NCBI GenBank assembly: GCA_023425455.1 | Contig: JAFACP010000302.1 | Location: 1 to 16,132, forward strand | Reading direction: 5' to 3' | Length of the DNA: 16,132 bases | Origin: Pseudomonadota bacterium | GTDB taxonomy: Bacteria > Pseudomonadota > Gammaproteobacteria > Enterobacterales > Enterobacteriaceae | Shown: piece after piece, positions 6,794 to 15,101 of the stretch | Layout: each line of letters opens with the position of its first letter | Numbering within the stretch: the first letter of the stretch is position 1 | Program-made: the position numbers and the translations under genes | Notes under the pieces: generated by a model | Told to the model about the DNA's origin: nothing | The model's database searches: none | What the model saw: only the letters and a program-made list of their open reading frames with translations

Positions 6794-6805
6794 GAAGATC
6801 GGGCA

Positions 6806-8911
6806 CTAATGTGCCCCTTTCGCCTGGGTGACAATCTTTTCCAGATCCTCAGGCATTGGCTCGTATGGCGTCTCTTTCGCCGTCGGTTTGTCTTCCTTCA
6901 ACGCCGCCCGCGCGGTTTTGAGAGAATACAACGCCAGCACCACCACTACCACCATAAAGAAGATAGTTAACCCGGCATCCAGACGGTTGTTAAACACCAG
7001 CTGTGACAGCTGCGATTCCGTATACTGCGACGGGATCTTGCCGCTGTCGATCAGCGCCTGAAACTTGTTGGCAATCGCCAGGAAACCTATCTTATTATCC
7101 GGGCTGAACGCCTTCTGCCAGCCCGCCGTCAGGGTACAGATCAGCAGCCACGCCGTTGGCACCAGCGCCACCCAGGCGTAGCGCTGACGCTTCATTTTGA
7201 ACAGCACCACGGCACAGAGCATCAGCGCCATACCCGCCAGCATCTGGTTGGCGATCCCAAACAGCGGCCACAGCGTATTGATGCCGCCGAGCGGATCCAC
7301 CACCCCCTGATGGAGGAAATAGCCCCACGCCAGCACGCACAGCGCCGTCGCCAGCAGGTTAGCCGGCAAAGAGTCCGTCCGCTTCAGGTTGGGCGAGATC
7401 ACGCCCAGCAGATCCTGCAGCATAAAGCGCGCCGCGCGCGTCCCGGCATCGACCGCCGTCAGGATAAACAGGGCTTCAAACAGGATCGCAAAGTGATACC
7501 AGAATGAGACATCCATCAGCCCGCCCAGCGCACCGTGCAGGATATAGGCCATCCCGACTGCCAGCGTCGGCGCCCCGCCCGCGCGGGAGATGATCGACTG
7601 CTCACCCACCTCGCTGGCGATATGCGTCAGCGTATCGGGCGAAATGGCAAAGCCCCAGCCGCTGACCACCTGCGCCGCAGATGCCACCACGTCAGCCGTC
7701 CCGGCCGGTGCCAGCACCGCCATCGGACTGTTCATGGCAAAGTAGACGCCCGGATCGATAATACAGGCCGATACCAGCGCCATAATCGCCACGAAAGACT
7801 CCATCAGCATGCCGCCGTAGCCAATCAGGCAGGCCTGATTTTCACTGGCGAGCATTTTCGGCGTCGTACCGGAGGCGATCAGGGCATGGAAGCCAGACAC
7901 TGCGCCACAGGCGATGGTGATAAACAGGAACGGGAACAGGCTGCCGGTCCAGACCGGGCCCGTACCGTCAACAAACTGGGTCAGCGCAGGCATGGTCAGG
8001 GTTGGGCGCATAATCAGGATGCCGATTGCCAGCCCGACGATGGTGCCGATTTTGAGGAACGTAGAGAGATAATCACGCGGTGCCAGCAGCAGCCACACCG
8101 GCAGCACCGCCGCGACGAAGCCATAGCCCACCAGCATCCAGGACAGCTGGATGCCGGTAAAATCAAAGACCGGAGCCCAGGTCGGGCTTTCAGCCACCCA
8201 GCCGCCAGAAATAATGGCGAACACCAGCATCACCAGGCCAATCACCGACACTTCGCCAATGCGCCCCGGGCGCAGATAACGAATGTAGATCCCCATAAAT
8301 ATGGCCAGCGGAATGGTAAAGGCGACGGTATAAGTTCCCCACGGGCTGTGGGTCAGCGCTTTCACCACGATCATCGCCAGCACCGCAAGGATGATCACCA
8401 TGATCATAAAGGTCGCCACCAGCGCAATCACCCCGGCGGTTGGCCCCATCTCTTCCTTCACCAGTTCACCCAGCGAACGCCCGTCACGACGGGTTGAGAC
8501 AAACAGCACCATAAAATCCTGTACTGCTCCCGCGAGCACCACCCCGGCGAGGATCCAGATCATCCCCGGCAGGTAGCCCATCTGCGCCGCGAGTACCGGC
8601 CCCACCAGCGGGCCGGCTCCGGCGATGGCGGCAAAGTGGTGTCCAAACAGCACCTTTTTGTCGGTCGGCACATAGTCCAGCCCGTCGTTATGACGCACCG
8701 CAGGCGTCATCCGCGTGCCGTCTACCCCCAGCACCTTGTTGGCGATGTAGAGGCCATAAAAACGGTAAGCAATCAGATAAATACAGACCGCCGCGACCAC
8801 GATCCACAGGGCGTTGATCTGCTCGCCCCGGTTGAGTGCGATATAACCCAGTGCAAATGCCCCCACAACGGAGAGCACGGCCCATATAAGGTATTTCCCT
8901 GAGTTGTTCAT
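6806..8911 (-). CDS. cstA: CstA, carbon-starvation-induced pyruvate/peptide transporter
   Basis: The gene encodes 701 residues, the length of E. coli CstA, with very high similarity along the whole chain. It is a polytopic inner-membrane protein. The N-terminal helix is GKYLIWAVLSVVGAFALGYI, the conserved segment HHFAAIAGAGPLVGPVLAAQ lies near 91-110, and the C-terminal tail is hydrophilic and ends QAKGAH. CstA was first described as a starvation-induced peptide permease and later shown to take up pyruvate; the related BtsT (YjiY) is a second family member. Closer identity to CstA, the ybdD partner and the position beside entH all favour CstA. It probably has its own CRP-dependent promoter, because a 150-base gap with a good CRP-like site separates it from entH. 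In E. coli cstA is also repressed by CsrA; only one GGA (in ACGGAAC before the ATG) is obvious here. Confidence 0.97.
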   Translation of the reverse strand: MNNSGKYLIWAVLSVVGAFALGYIALNRGEQINALWIVVAAVCIYLIAYRFYGLYIANKVLGVDGTRMTPAVRHNDGLDYVPTDKKVLFGHHFAAIAGAGPLVGPVLAAQMGYLPGMIWILAGVVLAGAVQDFMVLFVSTRRDGRSLGELVKEEMGPTAGVIALVATFMIMVIILAVLAMIVVKALTHSPWGTYTVAFTIPLAIFMGIYIRYLRPGRIGEVSVIGLVMLVFAIISGGWVAESPTWAPVFDFTGIQLSWMLVGYGFVAAVLPVWLLLAPRDYLSTFLKIGTIVGLAIGILIMRPTLTMPALTQFVDGTGPVWTGSLFPFLFITIACGAVSGFHALIASGTTPKMLASENQACLIGYGGMLMESFVAIMALVSACIIDPGVYFAMNSPMAVLAPAGTADVVASAAQVVSGWGFAISPDTLTHIASEVGEQSIISRAGGAPTLAVGMAYILHGALGGLMDVSFWYHFAILFEALFILTAVDAGTRAARFMLQDLLGVISPNLKRTDSLPANLLATALCVLAWGYFLHQGVVDPLGGINTLWPLFGIANQMLAGMALMLCAVVLFKMKRQRYAWVALVPTAWLLICTLTAGWQKAFSPDNKIGFLAIANKFQALIDSGKIPSQYTESQLSQLVFNNRLDAGLTIFFMVVVVVLALYSLKTARAALKEDKPTAKETPYEPMPEDLEKIVTQAKGAH

Positions 8912-8990
8912 AGTTGTGTTCCGTTGCAGTGAAACAGTGGAATGTTACATTTTGTTTCTAGATCAACGACTAAAATTTAACAACTTTGAA

Positions 8991-9004
8991 ACGCAATATT
9001 GCGT
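8991..9004. promoter_or_regulatory. Perfect 14-bp palindrome in the cstA upstream region
   Basis: ACGCAATATTGCGT equals its own reverse complement. It lies 80-93 bases before the cstA start, between the CRP-like site and a possible -10 (TTAAAT, minus strand 8980-8975), and would overlap the -35 position. It has the form of a dimeric regulator site. I cannot assign a regulator. Confidence 0.4.
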
Positions 9005-9030
9005 GGTCAAACCAGATATTTACACCACAG

Positions 9031-9046
9031 TGTTAAGCCGATCACT
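9031..9046 (-). promoter_or_regulatory. Putative CRP site for cstA
   Basis: On the minus strand, AGTGA-N6-TAACA matches the CRP core TGTGA-N6-TCACA at 8 of 10 positions. If transcription starts near 8968, as the possible -10 TTAAAT suggests, the site is centred at about -70, a usual class I distance. E. coli cstA is known to need cAMP-CRP. Confidence 0.5.
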
Positions 9047-9061
9047 TTCAGTGACGACCGT

Positions 9062-9475
<414 letters not shown>

Positions 9476-10231
9476 TTATGCCCCCAGCGTGGAGCCGCCG
9501 TCCACCACGATATCCTGCAGGGTGATGTGGCTGGCGGCGTCGGAAGCGAGAAACAGAATGGTGCTGGCTATCTCCTGCGGGCGGGCAATTTTGCCCAGCG
9601 GAATACCGAGCTTGAACTGCTCGCCAAAACCGCGAATGCGCTGCTGTTCGGCCTCCTCATTTGTCCACAGGGTGCGCTGCATATCGGTATCGGTCGAGCC
9701 AGGTGATACCAGGTTACAGCGCACGCCGCTTGCCGCCAGCTCCAGTCCGACGGTCAGTGCCAGGCTTTTTAGCGCCGCTTTCGAGGCACCATAGGCGCTC
9801 ATGCCGATCCGCGGCGTATGCGCAGCATCCGAGGCGACCGTGACAATCGCCCCTTCCTGCTGACGACGAAACTGGCCCATGGTCTGCTGAAACAGGTTAA
9901 ACGCGCCGCCGACGTTGACCGCAAAAGTTTGCTGCCAGTCCGCCTGCGAGATCTGATCGGTCGCCCCCATTCGCAGAATGCCGGCGGCGTTAACCAAAAC
10001 ATCCAGTCGCGGATGCGCGCTGAGCAGACGGCCACAGACCTCGCTCACCTGCGCCGGATCGGCCACATCCAGCCGCCCGGTGGCAAAAGGATAATCATCC
10101 AGCGCAAAGTCCAGATCAAACCCGGTAACCCTGGCCCCGGCGTCCGCGAAAGCCCGCGCGGTGGCATAGCCAATCCCCTTCCCGGCCCCCGTCACCCAGA
10201 CGGTTTTGCCGCTAAAATCGAAACCAGCCAT
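9476..10231 (-). CDS. entA: EntA, 2,3-dihydro-2,3-dihydroxybenzoate dehydrogenase
   Basis: The gene encodes 251 residues, three more than E. coli EntA because of a short N-terminal extension (MAGFDFSGK against MDFSGK). It is an SDR with the NAD loop TGAGKGIG (14-21), N-A-A-G at 81-84 and the catalytic set S134, Y147 and K151 (YGASK). D39 after the second strand (GFD) fits NAD specificity. It oxidises 2,3-dihydro-2,3-dihydroxybenzoate, the product of EntB, to 2,3-dihydroxybenzoate. The frame is open back to 10264, but the ATG at 10231 matches the family start and shares one base with the entB stop (TGATG), which indicates coupled translation. Confidence 0.97.
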   Translation of the reverse strand: MAGFDFSGKTVWVTGAGKGIGYATARAFADAGARVTGFDLDFALDDYPFATGRLDVADPAQVSEVCGRLLSAHPRLDVLVNAAGILRMGATDQISQADWQQTFAVNVGGAFNLFQQTMGQFRRQQEGAIVTVASDAAHTPRIGMSAYGASKAALKSLALTVGLELAASGVRCNLVSPGSTDTDMQRTLWTNEEAEQQRIRGFGEQFKLGIPLGKIARPQEIASTILFLASDAASHITLQDIVVDGGSTLGA

Positions 10232-11085
10232 CACTTCACCTCGCGCGACAGCAGCGCCCACCACGCATCAAGGGTCGGATTTTTAGCCAGCATCACGAAG
10301 TCGATATCGCCATGCACTTTGCGCCAGCGGGCCGCCAGCGCCATCATGCGCACCGAGTCCAGACCATAATCAATCAGGTTTTCGTCATCCATCGGCGCGT
10401 CGGAGTCGTCCAGCAGCGGCAGGATAAGGGCGCGCAGCGCCGCTTTTGACGCCGGAACAGACGGCAGCAGCTCGTCGGTCATCACCACGCGACCGGAGCG
10501 CCCGGCCACGTAGTTCAGCGACATCAGGTGCTCGTCGCGGGTGAAATCGGCCAGCGCGTCGGCAATAAAGAACGGCTTAATGTCACGCATAAACGCGTCG
10601 GTGGCGGTCGTCATGCAGCCGATGTGCGCGTAGACGCCCGTAATCAACAGCTGATTACGTCCCGTCTCTTTCAGCATCAGCTCCAGCGGCGAGCGGTGGA
10701 ACGCGCTGTAGCGCCACTTCACCAGCACGGTATCTGCCTCGTCCGGGGTCAGCTCAGCGACAATACGCTGCTGTTCCGGCGAGCGGGTCAGGCCCGGCCC
10801 CCACATGTCGTTCAGCAGGGCGCGATCTTCATCGCTCTGCTCTTTTGGCTGCGCGGTGTAGTACACCGGAATATTGTGCTGTTTGCAGTAATCGCGGATC
10901 TTCGCGATGTTCGCCACCACCTGCGCCATCATCTCGCTGTTCTCTCCCCAGAAGTTGAGGAAATACTCCTGCATATCGTGGATCAGCAGCGCAGCGCGCT
11001 CCGGCTCAAACGCCCAGTCCACTTTGTTATTCGGCAGTTCGGCGGCGGTTGGCAGCGCGTAAGCGGTTAATTTTGGAATGGCCAT
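10231..11085 (-). CDS. entB: EntB, isochorismatase and aryl-carrier protein
   Basis: The gene encodes 284 residues, against 285 in E. coli EntB. The N-terminal isochorismatase domain (about 1-210) has D37 (LIHDMQEYF) and K123 (VKWRYSAF). The segment GVYAHIGC has glycine at 156, where cysteine hydrolases of this fold carry the nucleophile, as expected for isochorismatases. The C-terminal aryl-carrier domain (about 215-284) has the phosphopantetheine attachment site GLDS with S244. It converts isochorismate to 2,3-dihydro-2,3-dihydroxybenzoate and pyruvate and later carries DHB for EntF. The frame extends to 11118, but the ATG at 11085 (MAIPKL) is the family start and follows a strong ribosome site (GAGGAA) that overlaps the entE stop. 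Ten bases separate the two genes. Confidence 0.97.
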   Translation of the reverse strand: MAIPKLTAYALPTAAELPNNKVDWAFEPERAALLIHDMQEYFLNFWGENSEMMAQVVANIAKIRDYCKQHNIPVYYTAQPKEQSDEDRALLNDMWGPGLTRSPEQQRIVAELTPDEADTVLVKWRYSAFHRSPLELMLKETGRNQLLITGVYAHIGCMTTATDAFMRDIKPFFIADALADFTRDEHLMSLNYVAGRSGRVVMTDELLPSVPASKAALRALILPLLDDSDAPMDDENLIDYGLDSVRMMALAARWRKVHGDIDFVMLAKNPTLDAWWALLSREVK

Positions 11086-11095
11086 CTTCTGTTCC

Positions 11096-12706
11096 TCAGC
11101 CCTGGGCGCGTTGTGCAAGCCACAGGCGCAACTGTTTCTTATCGACTTTACCGACCGGCGTTAACGGCAGGGCATCAACGCACTCAACGCGGTCCGGCAG
11201 TTTGAATTCCGCGACGCCCTGTTCGCGCAGGAAGCGACGCACCTCAACCGCACGCAGCGGCTGTTTCACCACCAGATACGCGCAGCTTTTCTCACCCAGC
11301 AGGCTGTCTTCCATACTCACCAGCGCCGCGTGGATCACCGCATGGTGGCGCAGCAGCAGGTTTTCGATCTCCTCGGCGGCGATCTTCTCCCCCCCGCGGT
11401 TGATCTGATCTTTCTCCCGGCCCTGCACGGTGATATAGCCCTGCTCGTCAATGGCGATCAGATCCCCGGAGCAGTAAAAACCATCGGCATCAAAGGCGCT
11501 GGCGTTGTGCGCCGGGCTGTTGAAATAGCCGCGGAAGGTGTACGGCCCGCGGGTCATCAGACGCCCCACTTCACCGCGCGGCAGCGGATTGCCCTGCTCA
11601 TCGGCCACCCACACTTCGTCATCCGGGCACATCGGGCGTCCCTGGGTATTGATGATGCGTTCCGGCGTGTCGTCGAGGGCGGTGTAGTTCACCAGCCCTT
11701 CCGCCATGCCAAACACCTGCTGAAGCTGACAGCCGATCTCCGCCGGGATCCGCGCCGCAAGCGATGCGGACAGCCGCGCCCCGCCCACCTGCAGCAGGGT
11801 CAGCGACGCAAGCTGCGCATTGCCCGCCCCTTCGGCAATCGCCTGCAGCCAGAGGCTGACCGCCGGAGGGACCAGCGACGTGACGGTGACCTGATGCTTT
11901 TCGATCAGCGGGAAGCAGAGCGTGGCACTTGGATCGCTGGCCAGCACCACGCAGCCGCCGGCCGTAAAGATGCCAAGCGATCCCGGGGAGCTCATGGCGT
12001 AGTTATGCGCCGCCGGCAGGGCGTTCAGATATCGGGTTCCGGCGGTAATACCGCAGATCTCGTTGCTGCGACGAATGCTGTAGTCATAGTCGTTGTGGGT
12101 GCGTGGGATAAGCTTCGGCATCCCGGTGCTACCGCCGGAGAGCTGGAAAAACGCCACCTCGTCGGCAGGGGTCGGAGTCGGGACGAAATCCTCAGACGGA
12201 TGAGCCATCGCCGCCTCCAGCGCATGTTCGCCTTTGTCGCCGCGCAGCAGTACCACGCGTACCGAGCGGTGCTGGTCCACGAAGCGATTAAGGAAGTCAT
12301 CACCGGCGAACAGGGCGTGCTCGCGATCGGCAATCAACAGCGCCGGTTTGATCTGCCCGGCATAGGCCGTCAGCTCGCTGCGCTGATGGCTAAAGAGCGC
12401 GTTGACCGGGGCAACCCCCAGCTGCAGCAGGGCGAAAAAGCTGATGTAAAATTCAGCCACATTACCAAGCTGTACCAGCGCCGTTTCGCCGCGACGGATC
12501 CCCTGCGCCTGCAGCTTCGCGGCAAGATTATTCACCGCCTGGTTGCATTCGCGGTAGCTAAACTGACGTTCGCCGTCAACGATCGCCAGCGCATCGTTAT
12601 CCGCCTGGTCGGTCAGGATGTGAGTCAGCGGCAGATCCTGCCAGTAGCCTTTTTCGCGGTAGCGGCGGGCAAAATCCTCAGGCCAGCGGGTAAAAGGGAT
12701 GGTCAT
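11096..12706 (-). CDS. entE: EntE, 2,3-dihydroxybenzoate-AMP ligase
   Basis: The gene encodes 536 residues, the same as E. coli EntE, and is colinear with it. It belongs to the ANL adenylating family. The ATP-binding P-loop is [11 protein letters not shown] (about 190), the core A5-type motif is [12 protein letters not shown], the A8 hinge is [14 protein letters not shown], and the catalytic lysine lies in the C-terminal [26 protein letters not shown] near 234-245 contributes to the DHB pocket in the known structure. It activates DHB with ATP and transfers it to the carrier domain of EntB. The ribosome site AAGGAA overlaps the entC stop, with 9 bases between the genes, so the pair is tightly linked. 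Confidence 0.98.
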   Translation of the reverse strand: MTIPFTRWPEDFARRYREKGYWQDLPLTHILTDQADNDALAIVDGERQFSYRECNQAVNNLAAKLQAQGIRRGETALVQLGNVAEFYISFFALLQLGVAPVNALFSHQRSELTAYAGQIKPALLIADREHALFAGDDFLNRFVDQHRSVRVVLLRGDKGEHALEAAMAHPSEDFVPTPTPADEVAFFQLSGGSTGMPKLIPRTHNDYDYSIRRSNEICGITAGTRYLNALPAAHNYAMSSPGSLGIFTAGGCVVLASDPSATLCFPLIEKHQVTVTSLVPPAVSLWLQAIAEGAGNAQLASLTLLQVGGARLSASLAARIPAEIGCQLQQVFGMAEGLVNYTALDDTPERIINTQGRPMCPDDEVWVADEQGNPLPRGEVGRLMTRGPYTFRGYFNSPAHNASAFDADGFYCSGDLIAIDEQGYITVQGREKDQINRGGEKIAAEEIENLLLRHHAVIHAALVSMEDSLLGEKSCAYLVVKQPLRAVEVRRFLREQGVAEFKLPDRVECVDALPLTPVGKVDKKQLRLWLAQRAQG

Positions 12707-12715
12707 GGGTATTCC

Positions 12716-13891
12716 TTAGTGCAAACCAAATACGTTCAGCATGGTGGAGAGTTTCACGCCGGTTTCACGCCACTCCCCCACCGGAGAAGAGGCCGGTACA
12801 ATGCCCGCCCCCGCAAACAGGCGAACCTTGTTCTCGTTAAGGCGCGCGCAGCGGATAGTCACAACCCATTCACCGTTGCCCTCGCTGTCGCACCAGCCCA
12901 CGATGCCACCGAACAGTTCCCGGTCGAACGGCTCCAGCCCGGCAATCAGCTGTTTGGCAGCAAGATGCGGGAAACCGCTCAGCGCAGGCGTCGGGTGCAG
13001 CAGGCAGGCCAGCGTCAGGGCGTTTTCGTTCGCGCGCGCGTCGCCCTCAACCGGCGTCGCCAGATGCCAGAGCGTTGGCGTGGTGAGCAGCTGCGGGGAG
13101 GCTGGCATGCTCAGATGATGGCTGCGCGGCTCAAGAATGCTCTTCATCGCCTGGGTCACCAGCTCGTGCTCGTGACGATCTTTTTCCGAGGCCAGCAGCT
13201 TATTGCCCGCTTCGCGATCCAGCACGTCGTCCGGCTGACGGCGCGCCGAGCCCGCCAGCGGCAGGGAACTGAAGTGCGTCCCCTCTTTTCGCAGCAACAG
13301 CTCCGGGCTTGCGCCAAGCAACACGCCGCCGTCTTCCAGCGGCACGTGGAAGTTAAAACTGGCCGGGTTCTGCGCGATCAGACGCTCCAGCAGAGCGCCG
13401 CTGTCAATCTTCGCGTCGGTGGCAATATCGATCAGGCGCGACAGCACCACTTTGTTGACCTGCGGGGTTGCGGTGAGCGCAGCCGCGCGGGCCACCATCT
13501 CTTCGAACACGGGCTGCGGCGGGATCTCCGTGCGTTTGGTGACGTTCAGCGTCTGAACCGCAGAGAAGTAACGGGCGGACTGCTGACGCGCCGGACGGGA
13601 AAAGGTCTGCCAGCTCGCAGGAATAAACAGGGAAGAGGGTTTACGGGTATCGAACGGGATGGCACCGACCATAATCGGGTGCGCAATGCCGCTGGCTTTC
13701 GCCTCCTGAAAGGCGGCGGCTAATTTTTGCTGGAAAGCGCCAGCCGGATCGTCGCCGTTGACGGCCGGTTCAGAAAAACGGGCAAAACAGCCTGAAGTGG
13801 TAAAACTGCGCCACGGCGACATAAAGAAAAAGCTGTCTGCCTGCAGCGTGGTTGCGGTGTGCTGAACGTCCTCAGCCAGTGACGTATCCAT
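12716..13891 (-). CDS. entC: EntC, isochorismate synthase
   Basis: The gene encodes 391 residues, the same as E. coli EntC, with the family start MDTSLAEDVQ. It is a chorismate-using enzyme of the MST family. The C-terminal half carries TPTLWHLATP, LHPTPALSGFP, EPFDRELFGGIVGW (catalytic acid and Mg2+ ligands) and FAGAGIVPASSP. It makes isochorismate from chorismate, the committed step of enterobactin synthesis. The frame is open to 13996, but the ATG at 13891 has a strong ribosome site (GGAGG) five bases upstream, and the upstream codons include the Fur box. It is the first gene of entCEBAH, and the Fur box starts 30 bases before its start codon. Confidence 0.98.
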   Translation of the reverse strand: MDTSLAEDVQHTATTLQADSFFFMSPWRSFTTSGCFARFSEPAVNGDDPAGAFQQKLAAAFQEAKASGIAHPIMVGAIPFDTRKPSSLFIPASWQTFSRPARQQSARYFSAVQTLNVTKRTEIPPQPVFEEMVARAAALTATPQVNKVVLSRLIDIATDAKIDSGALLERLIAQNPASFNFHVPLEDGGVLLGASPELLLRKEGTHFSSLPLAGSARRQPDDVLDREAGNKLLASEKDRHEHELVTQAMKSILEPRSHHLSMPASPQLLTTPTLWHLATPVEGDARANENALTLACLLHPTPALSGFPHLAAKQLIAGLEPFDRELFGGIVGWCDSEGNGEWVVTIRCARLNENKVRLFAGAGIVPASSPVGEWRETGVKLSTMLNVFGLH

Positions 13892-13920
13892 ATCATCCTC
13901 CATAAAATGATAAAAGCAGT

Positions 13921-13939
13921 AATAATGATTATCATTTAT
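13921..13939 (-). promoter_or_regulatory. Fur box controlling entCEBAH
   Basis: On the minus strand ATAAATGATAATCATTATT matches the Fur consensus at 15 of 19 positions, with an unbroken run of 15 in the middle. It covers probable -10 sequence of the entC promoter (TATAAA or GATAAT, minus strand) and lies 30 bases before the entC start. Iron-loaded Fur here would repress the ent operon. Confidence 0.9.
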
Positions 13940-14012
13940 ATTTTCGACGGCTAACCTAATCGCACAGCGCCCCGGTGTCAACTGAAGAGCGAGCAACTTG
14001 TGCGACTAACGC

Positions 14013-14041
14013 TTGCATCCCTTCTGCGCAATCATGAAAAT
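14013..14041 (+). promoter_or_regulatory. Probable fepB promoter
   Basis: TTGCAT (14013-14018), a 17-base spacer and GAAAAT (14036-14041) resemble a sigma-70 promoter, each hexamer matching at 4 of 6 or better. The -10 lies inside the second Fur box, the normal layout of an iron-repressed promoter. Confidence 0.5.
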
Positions 14042-14054
14042 GAGAAGCATTAAC
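14036..14054 (+). promoter_or_regulatory. Fur box controlling fepB
   Basis: GAAAATGAGAAGCATTAAC matches the Fur consensus at 15 of 19 positions. It lies 26 bases before the fepB start codon, about 115 bases from the entC box, so each divergent gene has its own operator. Confidence 0.8.
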
Positions 14055-14079
14055 CTCGAATAAAACAGGATGCTGCGTT

Positions 14080-15039
14080 GTGAAACTCCCCGCCATGTGC
14101 CGTTATGGCCTGCTCTTAACCGGATTATTTGCTTTAGGATTAACCTCAGCCACCGCCGGGGACTGGCCGCGCCAGGTCACGGACAGCCACGGCACGCACA
14201 CTCTGGAGAGCAAACCCACGCGCATTGTCTCGACCAGCGTGACCCTGACCGGCTCTCTGCTGGCGATTGACGCCCCGGTGGTCGCCAGCGGCGCAACCAC
14301 GCCGAATAACCGCGTGGCGGATGGGCAGGGCTTTTTACGCCAGTGGGGCGATATCGCAAAGCAGCGTCATCTCACCCGTCTGTACATTGGCGAACCGAGC
14401 GCCGAAGCGGTTGCCGCCCAGATGCCAGACCTGATTTTAATCAGCGCCACCGGCGGTGACTCCGCGCTCGCCCTCTACGATCAGCTCTCCGCCATCGCCC
14501 CGACGCTGGTGATCAACTACGACGATAAAAGCTGGCAGGCGCTGCTGACCGAGCTGGGCACCCTCACCGGCCAGGAACAACAGGCCAGCGAACGGATCGC
14601 GGAATTTGATCAACAGCTCGCGCGGGTAAAACAGCAGATGAGACTGCCGCCGCAGCCGGTGAACGCCATCGTCTACACCGCCGCCGCCCACAGCGCCAAC
14701 CTGTGGACCGCCGAATCCGCGCAGGGACAGCTGCTGCATCAGCTGGGCTTTTCGCTGGCGGAACTGCCTGCCGGGCTGCAGACGTCGAAAAGCCAGGGCA
14801 AACGCCACGACATTATTCAGCTGGGTGGGGAAAATCTGGCGTCAGGGCTTAACGGCGAAGGGCTTTTCCTGTTTGCCGGTGACCAGAAAGATGTCGATGC
14901 GATTTACGCCAACCCGCTACTGGCCCACCTGCCGGCGGTGCAAAACAAGCGCGTATGGGCGCTGGGCACCGAGACGTTCCGTCTGGATTACTACAGCGCG
15001 ACGCGGGTGTTAGCGCGTTTGAACACGATTTTTAAGTAA
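14080..15039 (+). CDS. fepB: FepB, periplasmic ferric-enterobactin-binding protein
   Basis: The gene encodes 319 residues (318 in E. coli FepB). The N-terminus has a Sec signal with core [11 protein letters not shown] and probable cleavage after SATA (residue 26), which leaves mature [10 protein letters not shown]. It belongs to the type III periplasmic binding family. [20 protein letters not shown] forms the first lobe, [18 protein letters not shown] and [16 protein letters not shown] lie further on, and [12 protein letters not shown] is at the C-terminus. It hands ferric enterobactin from the FepA/TonB outer-membrane route to the FepDGC ABC transporter, whose genes are not in this window. 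The start is GTG at 14080, with AGGA nine bases upstream; the E. coli gene has the same N-terminal architecture. The C at position 7 precedes the hydrophobic core and is not a lipobox. It is divergent from entC and convergent with entS. Confidence 0.97.
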   Translation: MKLPAMCRYGLLLTGLFALGLTSATAGDWPRQVTDSHGTHTLESKPTRIVSTSVTLTGSLLAIDAPVVASGATTPNNRVADGQGFLRQWGDIAKQRHLTRLYIGEPSAEAVAAQMPDLILISATGGDSALALYDQLSAIAPTLVINYDDKSWQALLTELGTLTGQEQQASERIAEFDQQLARVKQQMRLPPQPVNAIVYTAAAHSANLWTAESAQGQLLHQLGFSLAELPAGLQTSKSQGKRHDIIQLGGENLASGLNGEGLFLFAGDQKDVDAIYANPLLAHLPAVQNKRVWALGTETFRLDYYSATRVLARLNTIFK

Positions 15040-15050
15040 AAAGCCCGACA

Positions 15051-15073
15051 TAACGGCAGCATCGCTGCCGTTA
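15051..15073. terminator. Shared hairpin between convergent fepB and entS
   Basis: TAACGGCAGC (15051-15060) and GCTGCCGTTA (15064-15073) form a perfect 10-bp stem with a 3-base loop, 11 bases after the fepB stop and 28 bases after the entS stop. For the minus strand, GGGCTTTTT follows a few bases after the stem. It probably terminates both transcripts, more classically that of entS. Confidence 0.6.
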
Positions 15074-15101
15074 CTGATGTTGTTACCCTGCAAAGGGGAA
15101 A

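Noticed and set aside
7535..8497. 320-codon plus-strand frame opposite cstA
   Set aside because: The low-complexity Arg/His/Gln-rich translation is antisense to a near-identical CstA.
11330..13723. A 797-codon open frame on the plus strand antisense to entE and entC
   Set aside because: It is exactly opposite two genes with full-length family matches. Its translation is rich in Arg, His and Gln, with no domain, as expected from antisense frames of GC-rich codons.
13892..13996. Extended entC frame beginning at 13996
   Set aside because: It would translate through the Fur box and promoter. The ATG at 13891 has a GGAGG site and matches the family length.
14070..14270. ATG at 14070 just upstream of fepB as the real start or as a leader gene
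   Set aside because: It is out of frame with fepB and its product has no signal or motif. The GTG at 14080 gives the expected FepB signal peptide and length.
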